Shown here in pieces: positions 59,748-64,000 of a stretch of DNA of 64,000 nucleotides. Under the pieces are notes generated by a model, which ran no database searches, was not told where the DNA came from, and was given only the letters and a program-made list of their open reading frames with translations. Positions within the stretch are counted from its first letter, which is position 1. Each line of letters starts with the position of its first letter. The translations under genes and the position numbers were made by a program. Origin of the DNA: Lysobacter avium (GTDB lineage Bacteria; Pseudomonadota; Gammaproteobacteria; Xanthomonadales; Xanthomonadaceae); NCBI RefSeq assembly GCF_015209745.1, contig NZ_CP063657.1, positions 1,798,001 to 1,862,000 on the forward strand, in the 5' to 3' direction.

Positions 59748-62642
59748 TCAGCTGGCGAAGGCATTGCACTCCTCGGTGCCTGCCGCGTCGACCGGGGTGC
59801 GGGCTTCCTGGACGTGGTGAACGCCGTAGGCGGGGCGGGGAATATCGAAATCGCGATAGCCACCCGGGTCCCCGGACAGCCCGCACTCGGCCGCCTTGAT
59901 GATGTTGTAGGTCTCGCGCGCACTGACGTAGTGGAGTTTCCAGTGCTCGCCATCGTTGTAGCGCGACTCCATGTACGCGTACGCCTCATCCATCGCGCTC
60001 CCCAGCAGCGTGTCCATGTCCACCTCCTCGGCGCCGTGGGTGTGCACCTTGACGATGATCCACTCCGGCCGCCCGGCGACGTGGATCCCGGTCTTTACCC
60101 AGCCGTCGATCCGCTCGCGCGTGGGCGGAGCACCGGCGCGTACATCGGCGTTCTCGATGCGCGGAAAGATGCCGAACTTGCGGTCCTTCCACCGCAAGCC
60201 CAGCGGCCCCTGGATGATCATCAGGTCGCCTTCGCCGACCCCGCCGGTCCGCACCCGCACCCCGGTGTCATGCGACTTGGACCGGGCCGGATCGCCGGTG
60301 GCGTAATAGATGCTGTTGATGGTGCGCGTCTGGCACGGGTCCGGCGCTGCGGGCAGGGTGAAATCGGCGTAGCACCCCTGCTCGCGCAGGATGACCAGCT
60401 CGTTGCTGACCCCACAATGGCGCCCGCTGGGATGCGAGTTGTCCAGCGCCCAGTTGCCGTGGATGAACGCCCAGCGCGGCTGGCCGGAGAACGGGTCGCG
60501 CGGCAGCGCGTCGTGGCGTCGGGCAAGCAGTTCAGTGAAGCCGGACAGCGTCCCCCGCAGGCCGGCCTCGGTTTCGTTGTCGTGATGCAGGTGGATCTCG
60601 ATCTCGCCCAGTCCCTGTCGGCACAGATCCACCAGCGCATCGATGTGTTCGGGCCGGTACTCCTCCTCCGGGTAGAAAAAGGTGTGCACGGGCGGCCGAC
60701 CGTCGGCATCACGATGGCCCGCGCACAGCGTTGGCAGGTCCCGGCTCCAGCGCGCGACACGGGCGCGCTCCACCGCCAGGCCCGGGCTCTGCCAGCCGGG
60801 CTCAAAATGATCAACGAAACAGAACAGCAGGTGCCGGGTGGTGCCTGCGGCGACCGGCTCGCGCCAGTCCTGGCGCAGGTACGCCCACAGCCAGCCGGTG
60901 ACGTTGCGCTTGCGGATCAACAGTGCCCCGTAGGTGATCGCCGCGAGCATCAACGCCAGGGTGGCAAGCCACGGTGCCATGGAAAGCCAGCGGCGTTGCC
61001 TGGTGGGCAGGACTTCCGAAAATGGTGCCATCGCGAGAAGCGCTGAGCCGGCGGCTGTCGCGCGTCGCGCTCCCCCTGGAAGCAGGGTCATGGGCACGAC
61101 CCCCGCCGCGGCGGGTGCGACGCTCTGGAACGCGCCAATGCTGTAGGGCGGGGTCCGTTTCACGCCCTCGATGTCATCGCCGATGTCCGCCACGATGGTG
61201 CCGGCACCGACCGCAGGGCTTTCTGCCAGCGGCTTGCCATCGTCATCCAGCGGGAACACGGCCTGCACGCTGTCGGTATCGGAGCCGGTGGCCTTGCGCC
61301 ATTGCGCCAGCGAGCCTGCGGCAGCCGGCAAAAATCCGGTCCCGGCCCGGTTGTCCACGAACCGGCAACCGGCGTCCTCGAAGCCGTTCCAGTTGCTCCC
61401 CGGCGAGCCGTCCAGGCCCTGCAGCCCGCCCAGCTCCTCCGACTGCCGGATCTCGATGCAGGTACCGCCCTGCATCCGCACCAGGTTGTTGAGCAGGCGC
61501 GGATTGACACTGGGCGGGCGCCCCGCGTGGGAGCCCCAATCCTGGAAACTGATGCCGAAATAGAGCGCCGCATGGCCGGTCCGGCCCGCGTCGATGATCG
61601 TGTTGTTGGCGACGAGCGCATCCTTGGACGCATACAGCCCGATGCCCGCATACGCTGTGTTGCGGACCACGTTGTTGCGCACGATCCCGCGGACGGATTC
61701 GTAGTAACGCGGATTCCTGCCGATATCGAAGTACTCCGGGCTGGTGTCGAAACCCACCAGGATCCCGGCGACACCCGTGTTTTCGATCCGGTTGCGTTGG
61801 ATGACCACGTCCGCGGCGCCACCCTTGAAGTACAGGCCGGTGGTCGCGATGTCATGGATCCAGCTGTCCTCCACCAGCATCGAGGAGCCGTTGACGTTGT
61901 CGATGCCGTCCGCGTTCATGTCCTCGGTCGGCGTGCCCGGCGGATAGATCGCACCGGTGTTGCGAATCTCGGTGCGTCGCACCGTGACGTTGTTCGACTG
62001 TGGGGTGATCTTGATGCCATCACGGCCGGTATCGCGGATCAGCAGGTCCTCAAGGAGGATGTTGGACGCACCGGTGTTGCCGGTGACATCGCCCTGGGAC
62101 CAGTTGGTCTGCATCATCACGCCGTAGACGGCGCCCCCGCTGATCTCCAGGTTTCTCAGCGTGCTGCCCGACGCGGCCGGGTCGATCTGGATGGCCACGC
62201 TGTCGGGCGTGTGGATGTCGCAATGCACATGCGCGCGCTCGCCGGGGTAGGACTGCAGCGTCAGCGGCACCCTCAGGCGTACATCGCATTCCTCGTAGGT
62301 GTTCTCTCCCGCTGGCCCGCGCAGCACGATCGTGTCACCCGCCCTGGCAATGCCTTCGTTTTGCGCCAACAGGTGCTTGATGGTGCGGAACGGCGACTGC
62401 AACCGGCCATCACCGGTGGTGTCACTGCCGGAGGTGGACACGAACCATTCCGCGGCGGCAGCCGGCTGCGCGAGCAAACCGGCGAGGCATGCAAGTCCGG
62501 TCAACATGGCGGCAAACCGGCGGTCCGCCCTGCCGCGCTGGCCGTCGCGGTGGCAGCCTCGTCTGCCAAGCCACGGCGACGGGAGCGGGATCGGGGGTCG
62601 CTGCGCCTTGTGCATGATTTCAACAACGGCGATTGCAAGCAT
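59748..62642 (-). CDS. Fusion: secreted beta-helix domain, membrane helix, deacetylase-like domain
   Basis: 964 residues. After a signal segment (about 44-63, MLTGLACLAGLLAQPAAAA) comes a right-handed parallel beta-helix (about 65-490) with repeats such as ILLEDLLIRDTGRDGIKI, VVIQRNRIENTGVAGILV and ALVANNTIIDAG, as in polysaccharide lyases and C5-epimerases. A membrane helix (about 557-576) and basic IRKR follow. The last 361 residues (from about base 60833) carry LLFCFVDHFEPGW, FFYPEEEY, EIHLHHDNE and FIHGNWALDNSHPSG, an acidic/histidine-rich pattern weakly resembling NodB/CE4 or GH57-like barrels. I chose ATG 62642 (GAGG six bases upstream); ATG 62615 and ATG 62507 are alternatives. The C-terminal side of the helix seems cytoplasmic if the N-terminal helix domain is periplasmic, which is puzzling for a deacetylase. 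Confidence 0.8.
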   Translation of the reverse strand: MLAIAVVEIMHKAQRPPIPLPSPWLGRRGCHRDGQRGRADRRFAAMLTGLACLAGLLAQPAAAAEWFVSTSGSDTTGDGRLQSPFRTIKHLLAQNEGIARAGDTIVLRGPAGENTYEECDVRLRVPLTLQSYPGERAHVHCDIHTPDSVAIQIDPAASGSTLRNLEISGGAVYGVMMQTNWSQGDVTGNTGASNILLEDLLIRDTGRDGIKITPQSNNVTVRRTEIRNTGAIYPPGTPTEDMNADGIDNVNGSSMLVEDSWIHDIATTGLYFKGGAADVVIQRNRIENTGVAGILVGFDTSPEYFDIGRNPRYYESVRGIVRNNVVRNTAYAGIGLYASKDALVANNTIIDAGRTGHAALYFGISFQDWGSHAGRPPSVNPRLLNNLVRMQGGTCIEIRQSEELGGLQGLDGSPGSNWNGFEDAGCRFVDNRAGTGFLPAAAGSLAQWRKATGSDTDSVQAVFPLDDDGKPLAESPAVGAGTIVADIGDDIEGVKRTPPYSIGAFQSVAPAAAGVVPMTLLPGGARRATAAGSALLAMAPFSEVLPTRQRRWLSMAPWLATLALMLAAITYGALLIRKRNVTGWLWAYLRQDWREPVAAGTTRHLLFCFVDHFEPGWQSPGLAVERARVARWSRDLPTLCAGHRDADGRPPVHTFFYPEEEYRPEHIDALVDLCRQGLGEIEIHLHHDNETEAGLRGTLSGFTELLARRHDALPRDPFSGQPRWAFIHGNWALDNSHPSGRHCGVSNELVILREQGCYADFTLPAAPDPCQTRTINSIYYATGDPARSKSHDTGVRVRTGGVGEGDLMIIQGPLGLRWKDRKFGIFPRIENADVRAGAPPTRERIDGWVKTGIHVAGRPEWIIVKVHTHGAEEVDMDTLLGSAMDEAYAYMESRYNDGEHWKLHYVSARETYNIIKAAECGLSGDPGGYRDFDIPRPAYGVHHVQEARTPVDAAGTEECNAFAS

Positions 62643-62778
62643 TCCCGGCCTCGCCCCGGGGCCGTTCAAACGCGGACGGGCCGGCGTTGCCGGTATCCGG
62701 GCGTTTCGCCGTTGTTCCCCATGACGACAATCCAACATGCAGCAGGTCCGGACCGTCGCGCATGGCCTGGAGGATGCA

Positions 62779-63813
62779 ATGGGGAAGAAGACAAAGACGG
62801 CACGATTGCTGGCAGCGCCTGGCCTGCGCAGGGTGCTGTCGAGGGCGTTGCCCTGGGAAGGCGTGCTCATCCTCAACTACCACCGCGTCGGCGATGGCAG
62901 CCGGTCGATCCACGATCGCGACCTGTGGAGCGCGTCCAGCGACGCGTTCGACGCCCAGCTGTCGTTCCTCAAGGCCAACAGTGATGTCATCGCGCTGGAC
63001 GAAATCGAGTCCGCCCTGGCACGGCGTGGCAGCCGCCACGTCGCCATTACCTTTGACGACGGCTATCTCGACAACTATGAACTCGCCTATCCACTGCTGC
63101 GCCAGCATCGGCTGCCCGCGGCGTTCTTCATCGCCACCGGCTTCATCGACGACCCCCGCCTGCCATGGTGGGACGAGATCGCCATGCTGGTCCGCACCAC
63201 CACCGTTGAACAGCTGGACCTGGGCGAATGGGTAGCCGGCCCCCTGCTGCTGGAAGGCGGCCGGCGGGCCGAGGTAATCCGCACCCTGCTGGGTGCCTAT
63301 AAAGCACTGCCGGGGGACGAGGCGGCGAAATTGCTTGGCAGCCTGCGCGAGCAGGCGCGGTGCGGTTCCAACAGCGCACCCGCCACGAAGCACTGGATGG
63401 ACTGGACCATGATCCGCGACATGGCCGCCAACGGCATGACCATCGGCGGGCATACCGTCCATCATCCGGTTCTGTCCAGGCGCTCGCTGGCGCAGCAGCG
63501 CGCCGAGATCTCGGGCTGCGCGGCGCGGCTGCGCGCGGAACTGGGCCAGGCGATGGACTACTTCGCCTATCCCGTGGGCAGCCCGGATGCGTTCGATGAG
63601 CGCACCCGCCAGTGCCTGCAGGATGCCGGCGTGCGCCTCGCGTTCTCCTACTACGGCGGCATCGCCACTCGACAATCGGCGCGCTACGACATCCCCCGCG
63701 TCGCTGTCGCGGCACGGATGGAAAACCACCTGTTCCGGGCGATGGCGGCGCTTCCGCAGTTTTTCTGCCGCAGGAGCGAGCACCTCGTCGAAAGCACGGA
63801 ACCATCGCTATGA
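62779..63813 (+). CDS. Polysaccharide deacetylase (NodB/CE4 family)
   Basis: 344 residues. The NodB motif 1 VAITFDDGYLDNYE is near residue 95, with metal-binding GGHTVHHPVLS (motif 2, H-x3-H) and FAYPVGSPDAFDE (motif 3). No signal peptide is evident, though a short hydrophobic WEGVLILNYHRV stretch exists. It would remove N- or O-acetyl groups from the polysaccharide or its precursor. ATG 62779 has GGAGG five bases upstream; the earlier ATG 62737 does not. It is coupled to the next gene by an ATGA overlap. Confidence 0.92.
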   Translation: MGKKTKTARLLAAPGLRRVLSRALPWEGVLILNYHRVGDGSRSIHDRDLWSASSDAFDAQLSFLKANSDVIALDEIESALARRGSRHVAITFDDGYLDNYELAYPLLRQHRLPAAFFIATGFIDDPRLPWWDEIAMLVRTTTVEQLDLGEWVAGPLLLEGGRRAEVIRTLLGAYKALPGDEAAKLLGSLREQARCGSNSAPATKHWMDWTMIRDMAANGMTIGGHTVHHPVLSRRSLAQQRAEISGCAARLRAELGQAMDYFAYPVGSPDAFDERTRQCLQDAGVRLAFSYYGGIATRQSARYDIPRVAVAARMENHLFRAMAALPQFFCRRSEHLVESTEPSL

Positions 63814-64000
63814 CCGGCGATACCGACTTCCTGAAGCTGTACCGGCAGTTGGGAGTGCACCCTGGATGCAGCTTGCAGACCTTCAAGCAGGCCTACCGAC
63901 GCCGGGTGCGGGAACTGCATCCCGACCGGATCCCAACCGTCCGGGATAGTTCGGAGAGACTCAAGGAATTGAACCTGGACTACGCGGCGGCGCTCGCCTT
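63810..64000 (+). CDS. J-domain (DnaJ-like) protein, 3'-truncated by window edge
   Basis: The frame opens at ATG 63810, overlapping the deacetylase stop by four bases, and stays open to the window end (63 complete codons). It reads FLKLYRQLGVHPGCSLQTF, then KQAYRRRVRELHPDRIP, a clear J-domain with the HPD tripeptide that stimulates DnaK ATPase, then a typical helix (SSERLKELNLDYAAALA). Domains beyond the J-domain are outside the window. Its coupling to a polysaccharide gene is unusual. Confidence 0.85.
   Translation, partial: MTGDTDFLKLYRQLGVHPGCSLQTFKQAYRRRVRELHPDRIPTVRDSSERLKELNLDYAAALA

Noticed and set aside
58701..61046. Open frame of 781 codons on the plus strand
   Set aside because: Antisense to the oxidoreductase and the beta-helix fusion; the sequence is Arg/His/Asp-rich shadow composition without motifs.
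39048..64000. Exosortase (EpsH) or PEP-CTERM substrate gene
   Set aside because: I looked because the neighbouring families suggested it. No multi-helix protein with exosortase motifs and no PEP plus helix plus basic C-terminus was found in the window.
1..64000. CRISPR array, insertion sequence, prophage or rRNA
   Set aside because: No regularly spaced repeats, transposase or integrase motifs, phage structural genes or rRNA sequence were recognised anywhere in the window.

Overview
The window is high-GC chromosomal DNA, about two thirds G+C by eye and even along its length. Gene order and protein flavour point to a gammaproteobacterium of the Xanthomonadaceae/Lysobacteraceae (Lysobacter/Luteimonas-like). 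The clues are divergent queG against nnrD-tsaE-amidase-mutL, pcnB-folK-panB-panC-panD, dapA followed by a BamC-like lipoprotein, and gcvR-bcp-phoH. This placement is by recognition, not by a database search. I see no insertion sequence, prophage, CRISPR array or rRNA. There is one tRNA gene, tRNA-Glu(CUC).

Bases 1-38900 are mostly housekeeping. From the left they hold a partial metG and a soluble RnfB-like ferredoxin. A leftward block follows: nnrD, tsaE, amidase, mutL, a DUF1684 lipoprotein and a TraB/GumN-type protein, with queG divergent. A 347-bp gap carries two nested-palindrome repeats. Next come the leftward pcnB-folK-panBCD operon, the tRNA with its own promoter and terminator, and fdxA. 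After these are a DUF4442 protein, a Ser/Thr kinase fused to a short formylglycine-generating-enzyme-like domain, a DUF502 membrane protein, and a DUF885 lipoprotein gene broken by one in-frame TGA. A leftward three-gene block (two acyltransferase-like proteins and a methyltransferase) looks like a small tailoring operon. It is followed by rhlE, an M13 metallopeptidase, xseA, the BamC-like lipoprotein, dapA, gcvR, bcp, phoH, a SulP transporter, thiD, an alpha/beta hydrolase and galE.

Bases 39048-64000 are an exopolysaccharide locus that runs off the right edge. The rightward part encodes the export machine: a Wza-like lipoprotein, a chain-length regulator, a BY-kinase-like ATPase without the Walker A lysine or a tyrosine cluster, an outer-membrane barrel, and a hexapeptide acyltransferase. 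A leftward run of ten genes (56307 to 44311), many joined by 4-bp ATGA overlaps, encodes a flippase, a GT2 enzyme, an O-antigen-ligase-type polymerase, two GT4 enzymes, an acyl carrier protein, an AMP-forming ligase, an NAD-synthase-like ATP-pyrophosphatase, a FemAB/BioF2-like acyltransferase and a PLP-dependent decarboxylase. Beyond it lie a third GT4 enzyme, an NAD-dependent epimerase, a Gfo/Idh/MocA oxidoreductase, a large beta-helix/membrane/deacetylase-like fusion protein, a polysaccharide deacetylase and the start of a DnaJ-domain gene.

The gene set resembles the exosortase-A (EpsH)-associated polysaccharide loci: export protein, chain-length protein, autokinase, barrel, acyl ligase, PLP decarboxylase and FemAB protein. 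No exosortase and no PEP-CTERM substrate is present in the window. The most interesting hypothesis is that carrier protein, ligase, NadE-like enzyme, FemAB-like enzyme and decarboxylase together make and attach an amino-acid-derived or polyamine-derived substituent to the polysaccharide.
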